NCBI GenBank assembly: GCA_018822805.1 | Contig: JAHJJU010000001.1 | Coordinates: forward strand, 1-36,517 | Direction of reading: 5' to 3' | Length of the DNA: 36,517 nt | DNA from: a bacterium | GTDB taxonomy: Bacteria; Campylobacterota; Campylobacteria; Campylobacterales; Sulfurovaceae | Shown: positions 16,635-26,868 of the stretch, piece after piece | Position numbering within the stretch: position 1 is the stretch's first letter | How the letters are laid out: each line of letters opens with the position of its first letter | The notes under the pieces: generated by a model | Told to the model about the DNA's origin: nothing | What the model saw: only the letters and a program-made list of their open reading frames with translations | The model's database searches: none | Position numbers and translations under genes: made by a program

Positions 16635-18350
16635 ATGAAAAATATTCTACTACTTTTTCTTTTTACAGTATTGTTACTCTCCAAAAGTGTTCAGGATTCG
16701 ACAAAGCCTATCACTTTTCATGGTAATAAATATGTAAAGCGTTCAGCTTTAGAAGAAGTAGTGGGAGCACATCGTCCTTCACCTTTCGCCATATGGAAAG
16801 AAGATATTGCAACCATTGACAGTATCTTACGTCCGAAACTCAACGAAACATTTAGACTTTTTTATAGAAATGAAGGTTTTTATGATGCCAATATCTCTCA
16901 TTATATTGATACAGAAGGTATACATGTTGTCATTAAAGAGAATAGACCAATAGTGATTGATTCTATTTTAATAGAAAGTGATTTGGATATTAAAGAGGAA
17001 ATAACACTTAAAAAAAACACCCGTTTTAGGGCTGAAAATTTTGGAATAACAAAAAAAAATATTCGTAAACGCCTTCTCTCTGAAGGATACTGTAGTCCCA
17101 ATCTCAATACCAAGGCTTACATTGATCTTGAGAAATATACAGCGTCGATAGAAATCAAATTGGAAAAACGTAAAGTATGTCACTTTGGAGATATTAGCAT
17201 TGAAAGTTCCTCTGCAACCATGAGTGATGATATTATTTTGTCTCGATTGAATTTTGAAGAGGGTGATGTTTTTGATTTGAATAAGATTAAAGAGAGTTAT
17301 GACGCACTTTATGCTTTGGAAGCTTTTGATCAATTGCATTTAGATTACAGTTTAAACCTCTACAACAAAAAACCAATTAAAATTAAATTTAAAGAGATTC
17401 AAAAGCACATACATACACGTATGGGTATTGGTTATGCAACAGATTTAAAGTTTCAGGCAAAGTATCATTGGGAATATAAAAATTTTTATGGCAATGGAAA
17501 AAAGCTAATTTTTGATGGCTTATTATCTGAAAAACAAAAAATATTGGAAAACAGTTTTTTCTTTCCTTATGTCGTTTCTATTTTTGATTATCATCTCGAT
17601 TTTGAAAACAGTGTTGGGTATTCTGAAGAGCAAAATCTCCATGATTATGATGAAAAAGTAGTGTATGAGAGGCTCTATCTTTCTCACAGTAGTAGCCGAT
17701 GGTACAACAGTATAGGCTTGGGTATAGAAAATAGAGAGATCTCCAATGATCAAACTTTTTTTCTGATTTATCCCTTTATGAAAATAGTTTACGACAGAAG
17801 AGATTCCAAACTGAATCCAACTGAGGGAATTTATTTTTCACATGAGATGGAGTATGGGTTACCGTATTCTCCGGACAGTACAACCTATTTAAAGTATTTA
17901 GAAGAGTTGCGAGCCATGTATACGCTAAGTGATGTGACCTTATCGGCTGTAGGAAGAATCGGAGCGATTAAGGTTTTTAAAAATGATATGCCTGAATCAA
18001 AAAAGTTTTTTGCCGGTGGTGCTTTTTCTAACAGAGCGTATGGTTATGACCAAATAGGGATAACCAAATCAGCGACAGAAGATTTGATAAATGGAGGATA
18101 CACCTTAGCCAATTTAAGCCTAGAAGCAAACTTTCCTATTTATAAGGACTTTGGAGGAGCAATCTTTTCAGACAACACCATGATATCTGAGAATCAAGGT
18201 CTTTGGGAATTTTCAAATAATGTCATTTACTCTGCCGGTTTAGGATTAAGATACCTAACACCGATTGGTCCTTTTAAGATAGATATGGGATTTAATATTA
18301 AAAATAAGAGTGAAAATGCCATTCACTTTCAGGTAGGACAATCATTTTGA
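16635..18350 (+). CDS. tamA: TamA-like Omp85 outer-membrane protein
   Basis: This 571-residue protein has an N-terminal signal peptide (about 18-20 residues), POTRA-like repeats (roughly 25-260) and a C-terminal Omp85 beta-barrel ending in Phe (GQSF). The loop-6-like segment GGAFSNRAYGYDQIG corresponds to the conserved (V/I)RG(F/Y) region but has AYGY in its place. With TamB it forms the translocation and assembly module, which spans the periplasm and helps outer-membrane proteins or lipids reach the outer membrane. The tamB start overlaps its stop codon. BamA is less likely, because the length and the partner gene fit TamA. Confidence 0.85.
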   Translation: MKNILLLFLFTVLLLSKSVQDSTKPITFHGNKYVKRSALEEVVGAHRPSPFAIWKEDIATIDSILRPKLNETFRLFYRNEGFYDANISHYIDTEGIHVVIKENRPIVIDSILIESDLDIKEEITLKKNTRFRAENFGITKKNIRKRLLSEGYCSPNLNTKAYIDLEKYTASIEIKLEKRKVCHFGDISIESSSATMSDDIILSRLNFEEGDVFDLNKIKESYDALYALEAFDQLHLDYSLNLYNKKPIKIKFKEIQKHIHTRMGIGYATDLKFQAKYHWEYKNFYGNGKKLIFDGLLSEKQKILENSFFFPYVVSIFDYHLDFENSVGYSEEQNLHDYDEKVVYERLYLSHSSSRWYNSIGLGIENREISNDQTFFLIYPFMKIVYDRRDSKLNPTEGIYFSHEMEYGLPYSPDSTTYLKYLEELRAMYTLSDVTLSAVGRIGAIKVFKNDMPESKKFFAGGAFSNRAYGYDQIGITKSATEDLINGGYTLANLSLEANFPIYKDFGGAIFSDNTMISENQGLWEFSNNVIYSAGLGLRYLTPIGPFKIDMGFNIKNKSENAIHFQVGQSF

Positions 18351-21300
18351 TACGTTTTTTCTATTGGTTATTGGCAATTATAGAGGTGATATTACTTTTA
18401 GCTGCACTTTTATTGTTTATTATAACAGATGCACGTACCATTAAAGTTGTGGCAGACAATTTTTTACCCTCGACAAAATTTAGCTACGAAAAGATAGAAG
18501 GGAATTTTTTTACAGGACTGGAGATTAAAGATTTAGCCTATAAGAAAAAAGCCCTTTTTAACACAGCTACGGTACATTGGAATCCACTCACACTCCTTTA
18601 TAAAAAAATCACGTTTACAGAAGTGGATATTCAAGGGGTAGAAGTAGAAAATATCATAGAGATGATTCATGATTTAGAGTCTAAAAGTTCTGATGATGGT
18701 GCTTCTCTTGACTTTTCTTATTCTCTAGATCGTATTCATCTCGATATTAATCCTTATGTATATGAAGGAGTGAAATTTTCCTCTTTTTTATTTGAAACTG
18801 AGAAGATAGAGGTTGATGAAGCATTAAACATTAATACTAAAGCGTTGTATCTTTATTTTGATTCCGATTTGGTTAATGTTGAGTTGGTAGGAAAAATTGA
18901 TACAAGTAGGCTTCTGCTCGAAAAAGCGAATTTAAAAGAGATCAGTAGTCGAGAAATCAATAGATTTATACAAGTATTACGTGCCAAAAAGAAGATAACA
19001 CAAAAAGCTACACAGAAAAAAGAAAAACTGCTTGTTGAAGAAGAGAAAAGGGAACCTGTTCTCAAAGAGATCAAAATAAAAGAGATTTTAGCTACTTTAA
19101 AAACAGTGAATTATGACCCTGTAGAAATAAAAAATGCAAAACTTTTAATTGTTGATGCAGAGTTTGATACGTATAACAATTATGTTTATAAAGCCAAAGA
19201 TCTGAACTTTACAGGTAAAACAAATTTTGGGAGTTTGGAGTATAAGGGAGACATTAATAATTCTATGATTGATGCTCAAGGAGCATTGCTTTTAGATAAA
19301 GAACTTTTTGATCGATATAAACTGCCATTGAATTATAAAAATTTACGAAAATTACCCAGTACATTAAAATTAAACGATGAAGAGGTATGGCTGGATATTC
19401 ATCATGATGTTAAAGATCTTTTGCAAATAAAGAGTACATTTAATTTAGATGTTACCAAGGGAGAACATACTCTACATTATGACTATAGTGATCAAATTTT
19501 AGATATTGAGAGTGTATTGAACATCACAATGCCGTATGGTGAGAATGTACGTTTAGAAAATAAAACCATTGTCGATGAAATAGGGCATACAAGCTATGAA
19601 GGTACAGTCGTATTGCCTAAAATTACAAATTTAACCAAAGAGGTTTCCGACTATCTTTTAGAAGGATTAAAAGGTGAGTTCAAAGGCGATAGCTCTAATT
19701 TGGTAGTGGATATCGATTCTAAATTATTAACCGGTTCCTTTGTAACCCATGGTTATGAGAATGCAACGATGAACTTAAAGAGTAAAGAAAAAAATATTGA
19801 ATTGAAAAAAATGCTGCCAAGTATCATGGGCACATTAGAAAAGGAAATGTTTGATTTAGAGAGTGAGAGTTTTTTTGATTTTAAAAATGGTCAAAATTCA
19901 AAAATAGATTTACAACTAAATTCTACGCTTATAACATTGAATGCCTATATGAAACCTCGTGCACCCTATAAAATAGTATTAAAAGGAAAAGTTCCTTCAA
20001 ACAGTTCTCTTTTGAAGATTGATAAAAAGATAAAGATAGACCAATTTTCAAATATAAGTGGTGAAATTCTTATTGAAAAAAATAACTATTGGATTCAAGT
20101 AAAAAATCAACATGATGTAGCCATGAGATTGAGATATGATGTTTTAAATAAGGCTATAAAAGATGGTCTATTGTTAATAGGAGAAGAAGAGATACGATTT
20201 GAAGATGAAAATAATCAATCGATTAAAATTGAATCCAATATTAATAATCTTCAAAATTTTTTGAGTAGTGTACAAAAATATTATGAGATTGAGCTTCCTA
20301 ATATTCAAGGAAATGCTGATTTAAATTTAATACATTATGCCAATGGATTAATGGAATTTAAGATTCAAACTCCTCAATTAAAATATGTGGATGCCAATTC
20401 GTCGGCTCTAAATTTTAATAATGTCGATGCTTTATTTACCATTGATAAAAATTATACTATAGAGATAAAGCGTTATAGATTTGAACTGGATAACAAAGAT
20501 TATTTAAGAGATTTTTATTCTAATCAGAGTTCATATTTACTGTTAAAAGATGGAAAGATTATTATTAAAGAATTATGGCTTAAAGATCAAGCCGTTTTTA
20601 AAGGTGAATATGATTTTGTAAATTCCAAAGGAGATATCAAAGTTGTATCGGAAAAGTTTTCGTTAAAAAATAAAGATTTTGATTTACTGTTCCGATTGGC
20701 TTTGGAGTTGGAAATACGAGGTAAACTTATTGACATTGAAGGAGATATTAGTATTCTTGGAAATCAAATTACCTATGATATAGCCGGTTCAAGTATTACG
20801 GAAGATGCTGATATTATTATTGTTCAAGAGATGTTAAAAAACAAAAAGTCTGCTTTACAAAACTTAAAACTTTATCTGAAAATAAAAAGTGAAAAACCTT
20901 TGAAATATTTGGGAAAAGATACACAGATAGAGTTTTTTAATGAGCTAAGAGTGCTTAAAAACTATAAAACAAATATGATGGTCACCGGGATGTCTACCAT
21001 TACTAAAGGGCATTACCAAATGGAAGACAAACGTTTTGTTCTAAACGAGAGTCACCTCTATTTTGCAGGTGATCCAAGAAAACCTTTACTTGATATTAAA
21101 GCGAACTATGAAAAAGATCAATATACGATTCATATTTTCATTTCAGGCAGTGCTGAAGAGCCTATTGTAAATTTTAATTCTGACCCTTATTTAACCCAAC
21201 AAGAGATTTTATCATTGATTCTTTTTGATGGTACCGGTTCAAGCAGTGGTCAAGGGGCCGAAGCTTATACGCTTCTGGGAGGAACATTTGCAAAAGGGTT

Positions 21301-21538
21301 GATTAAAAGCTTAGGCGTGGATGTTGACCATTTGCTTTTAGGTACGGATACAAACGATGAACTTTCTTTAGAGATAGGGAGAAAGATTTCAGATAATATC
21401 ACCATGATGTACTTGCATGAAGATGGAAAAGATGGTGCAAAAGTACGAATAGAACACAGTAAAGATTTTGAAACAGATATTATTATTCAGCCACCGAGTA
21501 CGTCAAGTATTGAATTTTTATATAAACAGGATCGTTAA
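18347..21538 (+). CDS. tamB: TamB-like translocation and assembly module protein
   Basis: This 1063-residue protein has one N-terminal membrane anchor (about residues 5-27), a long beta-rich AsmA/TamB-like body and the DUF490/TamB C-terminal domain (roughly 850-1063, including LSLILFDGTG and LSLEIGRKISDN). It should bridge the inner membrane to TamA and support outer-membrane biogenesis or lipid transport. The start is TTG 18347, overlapping the tamA stop codon by 4 bp (TTGA), which indicates coupled translation. A Lys/Glu-rich insertion occurs around residues 210-240. It is shorter than E. coli TamB, as is common in this phylum. Confidence 0.88.
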   Translation: MIRFFYWLLAIIEVILLLAALLLFIITDARTIKVVADNFLPSTKFSYEKIEGNFFTGLEIKDLAYKKKALFNTATVHWNPLTLLYKKITFTEVDIQGVEVENIIEMIHDLESKSSDDGASLDFSYSLDRIHLDINPYVYEGVKFSSFLFETEKIEVDEALNINTKALYLYFDSDLVNVELVGKIDTSRLLLEKANLKEISSREINRFIQVLRAKKKITQKATQKKEKLLVEEEKREPVLKEIKIKEILATLKTVNYDPVEIKNAKLLIVDAEFDTYNNYVYKAKDLNFTGKTNFGSLEYKGDINNSMIDAQGALLLDKELFDRYKLPLNYKNLRKLPSTLKLNDEEVWLDIHHDVKDLLQIKSTFNLDVTKGEHTLHYDYSDQILDIESVLNITMPYGENVRLENKTIVDEIGHTSYEGTVVLPKITNLTKEVSDYLLEGLKGEFKGDSSNLVVDIDSKLLTGSFVTHGYENATMNLKSKEKNIELKKMLPSIMGTLEKEMFDLESESFFDFKNGQNSKIDLQLNSTLITLNAYMKPRAPYKIVLKGKVPSNSSLLKIDKKIKIDQFSNISGEILIEKNNYWIQVKNQHDVAMRLRYDVLNKAIKDGLLLIGEEEIRFEDENNQSIKIESNINNLQNFLSSVQKYYEIELPNIQGNADLNLIHYANGLMEFKIQTPQLKYVDANSSALNFNNVDALFTIDKNYTIEIKRYRFELDNKDYLRDFYSNQSSYLLLKDGKIIIKELWLKDQAVFKGEYDFVNSKGDIKVVSEKFSLKNKDFDLLFRLALELEIRGKLIDIEGDISILGNQITYDIAGSSITEDADIIIVQEMLKNKKSALQNLKLYLKIKSEKPLKYLGKDTQIEFFNELRVLKNYKTNMMVTGMSTITKGHYQMEDKRFVLNESHLYFAGDPRKPLLDIKANYEKDQYTIHIFISGSAEEPIVNFNSDPYLTQQEILSLILFDGTGSSSGQGAEAYTLLGGTFAKGLIKSLGVDVDHLLLGTDTNDELSLEIGRKISDNITMMYLHEDGKDGAKVRIEHSKDFETDIIIQPPSTSSIEFLYKQDR

Positions 21539-21539
21539 A

Positions 21540-21968
21540 TCATTTACTTTGAAGGTAAGTATGAATGGCTTTAACTTCTTTATCGGTTAGATAGTACATG
21601 GGCATAATTTTGTGTCGTTTACGCTGGTTGTTTTCTTTGTACTCATTTTTAAGACTGGCTTTTAAATCTTCTAAAGAGTATTCTCGAATATCAACACCTT
21701 TTAAGATTTTAGGATTTTTTTCTTTATCATAGTATTTTGCAATTTTTTGTCCACCTTTTCCTTTTTCCCCATGACATTTTGCACAAGAGATTCCTCTTGG
21801 ATTGATGTACAATAATTTTCCATATTCAACAGTTGAAAGAAAACTTTCTTCTGTTTTAACAGTTTCAATTGGAGCATCAGTAGTACTGATATTATTCTCC
21901 GTAGCTTGATTATTTTCATTTAAAGAAAAAAGGAACATAGGAAAAAGAAGTAGTGGTAAAGGTTTCAA
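21540..21968 (-). CDS. monoheme c-type cytochrome
   Basis: This 142-residue periplasmic protein has a hydrophobic N-terminus (signal peptide, about 16 residues), an Asn/Thr/Glu-rich linker and a cytochrome c domain. The heme site is CAKCH (Cys62, Cys65, His66), followed by GEKGKGG, with a likely distal ligand in IMPMYYLTD (Met122 or Met124). This is the small class I cytochrome pattern used as an electron carrier; its partner is unknown. The start is TTG 21968, with AGAGG about 9 bp upstream; the next ATG would remove most of the signal peptide. Its stop lies 1 bp from the tamB stop (convergent). Confidence 0.82.
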   Translation of the reverse strand: MKPLPLLLFPMFLFSLNENNQATENNISTTDAPIETVKTEESFLSTVEYGKLLYINPRGISCAKCHGEKGKGGQKIAKYYDKEKNPKILKGVDIREYSLEDLKASLKNEYKENNQRKRHKIMPMYYLTDKEVKAIHTYLQSK

Positions 21969-21998
21969 AGTTGGGATACCTCTGTAATAAAGATTTTT

Positions 21999-22007
21999 TG
22001 ATATAAT
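21999..22007 (+). promoter_or_regulatory. extended -10 box for folD
   Basis: TG-A-TATAAT lies 27 bp before the folD ATG in the divergent gap after the cytochrome gene. Confidence 0.5.
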
Positions 22008-22034
22008 ACCAAAAATTTAGCCAAAAGTGAAAAA

Positions 22035-22874
22035 ATGCAACTTATCGATGGAAAATTATTATCTAAAAAAGTTCAAGATTACGTTAAATCTGAAGTTGAA
22101 AATTTAAAGAAAGAACGGGGAATAGTTCCCGGTTTAGCTGTGGTCATTGTTGGTGATGATCCGGCAAGTCATGCTTATGTAAGTATGAAAGAGAAAGCGT
22201 GTAAAAATGTGGGTTTTTATTCGATTACCCATAAAATGCCGGATACCATTACTCAAGATGAGATTATTCATATCATCACCATGATGAATAACAATCCTCA
22301 TATTCATGGAATTTTAGTTCAACTTCCACTTCCGGCACATATAGATACCAATAAAATTTTAGAAGTAATTGATCCGAAAAAAGATGTAGATGGCTTTCAT
22401 GCCTATAATGTTGGACGTATGGTGACCAATATGGACAGCTTTGTAGCCTGTACCCCTCTTGGAGTGATGAAAATGTTTGAAGAGTACACTATTGACTTAG
22501 AAGGAAAAGATGTTGTTGTTGTAGGTGCTAGTAACATTGTTGGTAAACCAATGGCATCGTTACTTTTAAATGCCAATGCAACCGTAACCGTAACCCATAT
22601 ATATACCAAAGATTTGGCAGCACACACACGTAAGGCTGACATTGTTATTGTCGGAGTAGGTGTGCCGGGACTCATTAAAGAAGAGATGGTTAAAGAGGGT
22701 GCAATTGTTATAGATATCGGGATTAATCGTCTTGAATCAGGTAAATTGGTCGGTGATGTCGATTTTGATGCCGTAGCTCCAAAATGTTCATACATCACAC
22801 CTGTTCCGGGTGGTGTAGGTCCAATGACCATCGCAATGCTTCTTGAAAACACACTAAAATCTGCACGACAATAA
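22035..22874 (+). CDS. folD: bifunctional methylenetetrahydrofolate dehydrogenase/cyclohydrolase
   Basis: FolD interconverts 5,10-methylene-, 5,10-methenyl- and 10-formyl-tetrahydrofolate in the cytoplasm. The 279-residue protein has the catalytic segment YVSMKEKAC (Tyr49, Lys54), the HGILVQLPLP motif, DVDGFHAYNVG, the NADP-binding VVVGASNIVGKP and the C-terminal PVPGGVGPMT. All are intact and the length is normal. It is the first gene of a compact run: lepB follows after 8 bp, with its ribosome site overlapping the folD stop. Confidence 0.96.
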   Translation: MQLIDGKLLSKKVQDYVKSEVENLKKERGIVPGLAVVIVGDDPASHAYVSMKEKACKNVGFYSITHKMPDTITQDEIIHIITMMNNNPHIHGILVQLPLPAHIDTNKILEVIDPKKDVDGFHAYNVGRMVTNMDSFVACTPLGVMKMFEEYTIDLEGKDVVVVGASNIVGKPMASLLLNANATVTVTHIYTKDLAAHTRKADIVIVGVGVPGLIKEEMVKEGAIVIDIGINRLESGKLVGDVDFDAVAPKCSYITPVPGGVGPMTIAMLLENTLKSARQ

Positions 22875-22882
22875 GGGACTCA

Positions 22883-23716
22883 ATGAATTTTTTAAATAAG
22901 TTATATCGATTTTCCAGCTCATGGACAGGTACCATTATTATTGTACTTTTTCTTATATTTTTTGTGATTCAATCTTTTGTGATTCCTTCCGGTTCCATGA
23001 AACGAACCATGCATGTGGGTGACTTTTTGTTTGCGAAAAAGTTTGCTTACGGTACTCCAATACCAATGCTTCCATGGCTGCAGTTGCCTCTTGTTCCAGA
23101 CTTTAATAACAATGGACACCTTATTGAGGGTGACAAACCTGAGCGTGAAGATATTGTTATTTTCCTTTATCCTTTAGATGGTAAAACACATTTTGTAAAA
23201 CGATGTGTAGCTAAGGGTGGTGATGAAATTATCTATACGAATAAACATTTATACCTACACTTTTCAGAGGGTGATGCGTATATTAAAGAGACCTATCCGG
23301 CTGAAAAAATCAAAGAGTTTAGAGGAAAATTATGGGTCGATAACCCATACATGAGTAAATATCCCGGTATCCAATATACTCCTGAACGTCAAAGTGCTTT
23401 TGTAAATTTGACTCAACGGCCAAATGATATGTCGGCTATCTATGTGAAAGAGTTAGGACCTGTACTTTATGAAAGTAGATCAGGCACACCCATGAATGCT
23501 TTTTATAAAAAAGTTGAAAAAGATCACTACTATATGATGGGTGATAACCGTGACAATTCATCTGACAGTCGTTTTTGGGGTTCAGTTCCTTATAAATTGA
23601 TTATAGGACAACCGTGGTTTATCTACTTCTCTTGGGATACTGAAAACAAAACCATTCGATGGGATAGACTTGGAACATTTGTTAAAGATCTTCAATTTGA
23701 TGAACCAAGATACTAA
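22883..23716 (+). CDS. lepB: signal peptidase I
   Basis: LepB cleaves signal peptides from exported proteins at the outer face of the inner membrane. One N-terminal transmembrane segment (about 16-34) precedes the catalytic motif IPSGSMKRTM with Ser38. The general base is Lys106 in HFVKRCVAKGGDE, and the C-terminal box is MGDNRDNSSDSR. At 277 residues it is somewhat longer than minimal SPases because of a central insertion, common in this phylum. It sits between folD and rpiB in the same orientation with short spacing. Confidence 0.95.
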   Translation: MNFLNKLYRFSSSWTGTIIIVLFLIFFVIQSFVIPSGSMKRTMHVGDFLFAKKFAYGTPIPMLPWLQLPLVPDFNNNGHLIEGDKPEREDIVIFLYPLDGKTHFVKRCVAKGGDEIIYTNKHLYLHFSEGDAYIKETYPAEKIKEFRGKLWVDNPYMSKYPGIQYTPERQSAFVNLTQRPNDMSAIYVKELGPVLYESRSGTPMNAFYKKVEKDHYYMMGDNRDNSSDSRFWGSVPYKLIIGQPWFIYFSWDTENKTIRWDRLGTFVKDLQFDEPRY

Positions 23717-23725
23717 AGGAAAAAA

Positions 23726-24178
23726 ATGAAATTTTATATTGCAACCGATCATGCCGGGTTTGCACTAAAAGAGTTTACAAAAGATTATGTTTATTCACTT
23801 GGACATGAAATTATTGATTTAGGTCCTATGAGTGCTGACCGAGTTGATTACCCGGACTTTGCAAAAAAATGTGCTCATGCTGTTATTGAAGATAAAGGAA
23901 GTTTTGGAATTCTTATTTGTGGTACGGGTATAGGTATCTCCATTGCAGCCAATAAAGTACCCGGTATTAGAGCAGCTCTATGCCATGATGCCTATACAGC
24001 TTCAGCAACACGTGCTCATAATGATGCCAATATTTTATGTTTTGGTGAACGGGTTGTTGGTAAGGGTGTGGTTGAAAGCATGATAGATGCTTTTTGTAAA
24101 ACCGAGTTTGAGGGTGGTAGACATGCCGGACGTGTTAAAAAAATAGAGGGCTGTTCTTTAGGTGCTGATTTGGGCTAA
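23726..24178 (+). CDS. rpiB: ribose-5-phosphate isomerase B
   Basis: RpiB interconverts ribose 5-phosphate and ribulose 5-phosphate in the pentose phosphate pathway. The 150-residue protein starts with the ATDHAGFALK motif, contains the active-site Cys65 in ICGTGIGISIAANK, and has His98 in THR-like context TRAHNDANILCFG. All are typical of the RpiB/LacAB family. A clear AAAGGA ribosome site precedes ATG 23726, 9 bp after lepB. Confidence 0.95.
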   Translation: MKFYIATDHAGFALKEFTKDYVYSLGHEIIDLGPMSADRVDYPDFAKKCAHAVIEDKGSFGILICGTGIGISIAANKVPGIRAALCHDAYTASATRAHNDANILCFGERVVGKGVVESMIDAFCKTEFEGGRHAGRVKKIEGCSLGADLG

Positions 24179-24190
24179 GCACCTTTTCGA

Positions 24191-24196
24191 TATAAT
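24191..24196 (+). promoter_or_regulatory. -10 box for valS
   Basis: TATAAT lies 38 bp before valS in the short gap after rpiB. An out-of-frame ATG occurs in the presumed leader (24225). Confidence 0.45.
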
Positions 24197-24234
24197 CGCG
24201 ACCAATAAAACAGACACCACAACTATGGACAGAC

Positions 24235-26868
24235 ATGAGCGAAACAACCAAAAAAAATGTATACAACCCAAAAGAGATAGAAGAGCGCTACTATAAGCTT
24301 TGGGAAGAGCGAAACTACTTTGAGATAGAGGGTAATAAATCTATTCAAAAACCTGATAAGCACTTTACCATTATGATGCCACCACCCAATGTAACGGGAC
24401 GACTACATATTGGTCACGCTTTGACCTTTACCCTTCAAGATATTATTGTACGGTATAAGAGAATGGATGGCTACAAAACCTTATGGCAACCTGGTGTTGA
24501 CCATGCAGGAATTGCGACTCAAAACGTGGTTGAAAAACAATTGCTAAGTGAAGGAACCACCAAAGAAGCCATAGGTCGTGAAGCCTTTTTAGAACGGGCT
24601 TGGATGCAAAAAGAGAACTCTCAAGATGCCATTACTGCACAGCTCAGAAAATTGGGTGTAAGTCCAGCATGGTCACGTGAGCGATTTACGATGGATGAAG
24701 GTCTTGGAAACGCTGTTAAGAAGTCGTTTAAGCAGATGTATGATAATGGGTTTATTGTGCGTGGAAACTACATGATTAACTGGTGTACCCATGATGGTGC
24801 CTTGAGTGACATTGAAGTAGAACACGAAGACCATATGGGAAAAATGTACCACATCAACTACCCTTTGGCTGACGGTTCGGGGAACATTACGGTAGCCACC
24901 ACACGCCCAGAAACGTATTTTGGCGATACAGCCGTGATGATTCACCCTGATGATGAACGTCATAACCACTTGATAGGTAAAAAGATTAAATTGCCATTGA
25001 TTGAGCGTGAAGTAGAGATTATTGCCGATACGCATGTAGACATGGAGTTTGGAACAGGATTTGTAAAAGTTACTCCTGCTCATGATACCAATGACTACGA
25101 AGTTGGAAAGCGACACGATTTAGAGTTTATTACCATTTTTGATGACAAAGGGATTTTAAATGAGTATTGTGGAGAGTTCCAAGGTTTAGAGCGTTTAGAA
25201 GCTCGTGATGTGATTGTTGCTAAATTGGACGAAGCTGGATTTATGGTTAAAATAGAAGAGCATCCTCATCAAGTAGGTCACTGTTACCGATGTAAGAACA
25301 TCGTTGAACCGTATATCTCAAAGCAGTGGTTTGTTAAAAAAGAGTTTGCAGCGTCTTCTATTGAAAAAGTAAACAATGGCGAGGCAGAGTTCTTCCCTAG
25401 CCATTGGATAAATTCGTACAACGCTTGGATGGGTGAACTACGTGATTGGTGTATCTCTCGTCAGTTGTGGTGGGGACATCAGATTCCTGTCTTCTACTGT
25501 AATGATTGTGATCATGAGTGGGTAGAAGAGGGTGATGCACCTCATGTTTGTGAAAAGTGTGGCAGTGCCGATATTTATCAAGACCCTGATGTATTGGATA
25601 CATGGTTCTCTTCCGGTTTATGGCCATTCTCGACTTTAGGTTGGGGGAATGGTGATGCCTTTAAAGGTGAGTTATGGAATGAAGAGGACATGAAAAACTT
25701 CTATCCAAACAACTTGCTGATTACCGGGTTTGATATTCTTTTCTTCTGGGTTGCTCGTATGCTGATGATGGGTGAGAACATTACAGGTGCGTTGCCATTT
25801 AAAGACATCTATCTTCATGCTTTGGTTAAAGATGAGAAGGGTGAGAAAATGAGTAAATCTAAGGGGAATGTGATTGACCCGTTAGAGACCATTGAAAAAT
25901 ACTCTACCGATGCACTTCGATTTACCTTGGCTGTTTTGGCTGTTCAAGGGCGTGATATTAAACTCAGTGAAGAGAAGTTGGAGCAGAGTCGAAACTTCAC
26001 CAACAAACTTTTTAATGCAACCAACTTTTTACAGTTAAATCAAGAGCATTTCGATGACCTTGATCCTGCCAACATTCAAACGCCTCTTGGGCGTTACATG
26101 TTGGCACGCTTTAATGTGGCTGTTAAAGAGACCCGTGACTTTATGGATGTTTACCGATTTAACGATGCTGCAACCGTTCTCTACCGATTCTTATGGGGTG
26201 AGTTCTGTGATTGGGGAATTGAGCTTTCTAAAGCCGACAAAGCCTCTGTGGCTGAGCTTGGAAGTATCTTTAAAGCGTCGATGAAACTGCTTCATCCGTT
26301 TATGCCATTTATTACAGAGAACCTCTATATGAGATTGAGTGAAGAGACATTAGAAGAGGGTGACTCTATTATGGTTAAAGCTTATCCTACGGTATCTAAG
26401 GCAGATACGGAGATGATTAAACAGTTTGACCTGATTATGGAAGCAATTGTATCGGTTAGACGTTGTAAGACACTGATAGACAAAGGTAACCAAAAGATAG
26501 AGAAAGCTTCGGTTAAAGTTCCTGCCGGTTCTGATGTGGAGATGATGAAGCCGTTTATTGAAAAACTGGGAAAAGTAGAAGAGCTTAGCTTTGTCGATGC
26601 CAAGATAGCCAATTGTGTAACCGATGTTTCTAATAACTTAGAGACCTTTATCTCGACGGATGATATTGATATGTCGGCGATTATCGAAAAGCTGAGTAAA
26701 CAAAAAGAGAAGCTTGAAAAAGAGATTATGAAGCTTAATGGAATGTTGAATAACGAACGTTTTGTTGCGAACGCTCCTGAACAGGTGATTGCTGAAAATC
26801 GTAAAGCCTTAGTTGAAGCTACTGAGAAGATGGCGAAGGTTGAGGCAGAATTAAAAGGGTTCGCGTAG
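24235..26868 (+). CDS. valS: valyl-tRNA synthetase
   Basis: ValS charges tRNA-Val and edits misactivated threonine. The 877-residue protein has the class I HIGH motif (58-61, in PPNVTGRLHIGHA) and KMSKS (about 539-543). The CP1 editing domain lies between them, with TTRPET and a cysteine-rich Zn-like segment (CNDCDHEW, CEKCGSAD). The C-terminal coiled-coil tRNA-binding arm (about 810-877) is present. The start ATG 24235 has no strong ribosome site. The TAG stop (26866-26868) lies inside the arm of a REP-like palindrome shared with the convergent gene. Confidence 0.97.
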   Translation: MSETTKKNVYNPKEIEERYYKLWEERNYFEIEGNKSIQKPDKHFTIMMPPPNVTGRLHIGHALTFTLQDIIVRYKRMDGYKTLWQPGVDHAGIATQNVVEKQLLSEGTTKEAIGREAFLERAWMQKENSQDAITAQLRKLGVSPAWSRERFTMDEGLGNAVKKSFKQMYDNGFIVRGNYMINWCTHDGALSDIEVEHEDHMGKMYHINYPLADGSGNITVATTRPETYFGDTAVMIHPDDERHNHLIGKKIKLPLIEREVEIIADTHVDMEFGTGFVKVTPAHDTNDYEVGKRHDLEFITIFDDKGILNEYCGEFQGLERLEARDVIVAKLDEAGFMVKIEEHPHQVGHCYRCKNIVEPYISKQWFVKKEFAASSIEKVNNGEAEFFPSHWINSYNAWMGELRDWCISRQLWWGHQIPVFYCNDCDHEWVEEGDAPHVCEKCGSADIYQDPDVLDTWFSSGLWPFSTLGWGNGDAFKGELWNEEDMKNFYPNNLLITGFDILFFWVARMLMMGENITGALPFKDIYLHALVKDEKGEKMSKSKGNVIDPLETIEKYSTDALRFTLAVLAVQGRDIKLSEEKLEQSRNFTNKLFNATNFLQLNQEHFDDLDPANIQTPLGRYMLARFNVAVKETRDFMDVYRFNDAATVLYRFLWGEFCDWGIELSKADKASVAELGSIFKASMKLLHPFMPFITENLYMRLSEETLEEGDSIMVKAYPTVSKADTEMIKQFDLIMEAIVSVRRCKTLIDKGNQKIEKASVKVPAGSDVEMMKPFIEKLGKVEELSFVDAKIANCVTDVSNNLETFISTDDIDMSAIIEKLSKQKEKLEKEIMKLNGMLNNERFVANAPEQVIAENRKALVEATEKMAKVEAELKGFA

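Noticed and set aside
22403-22852. 149-codon open frame on the minus strand opposite folD
   Set aside because: It lies entirely inside folD, has no ribosome site and its product is low-complexity Ser/Thr/Pro-rich, typical of an antisense shadow.
24673-25116. 147-codon open frame on the minus strand opposite valS
   Set aside because: Fully within the conserved valS coding region; the product has no recognisable domain or start signal.
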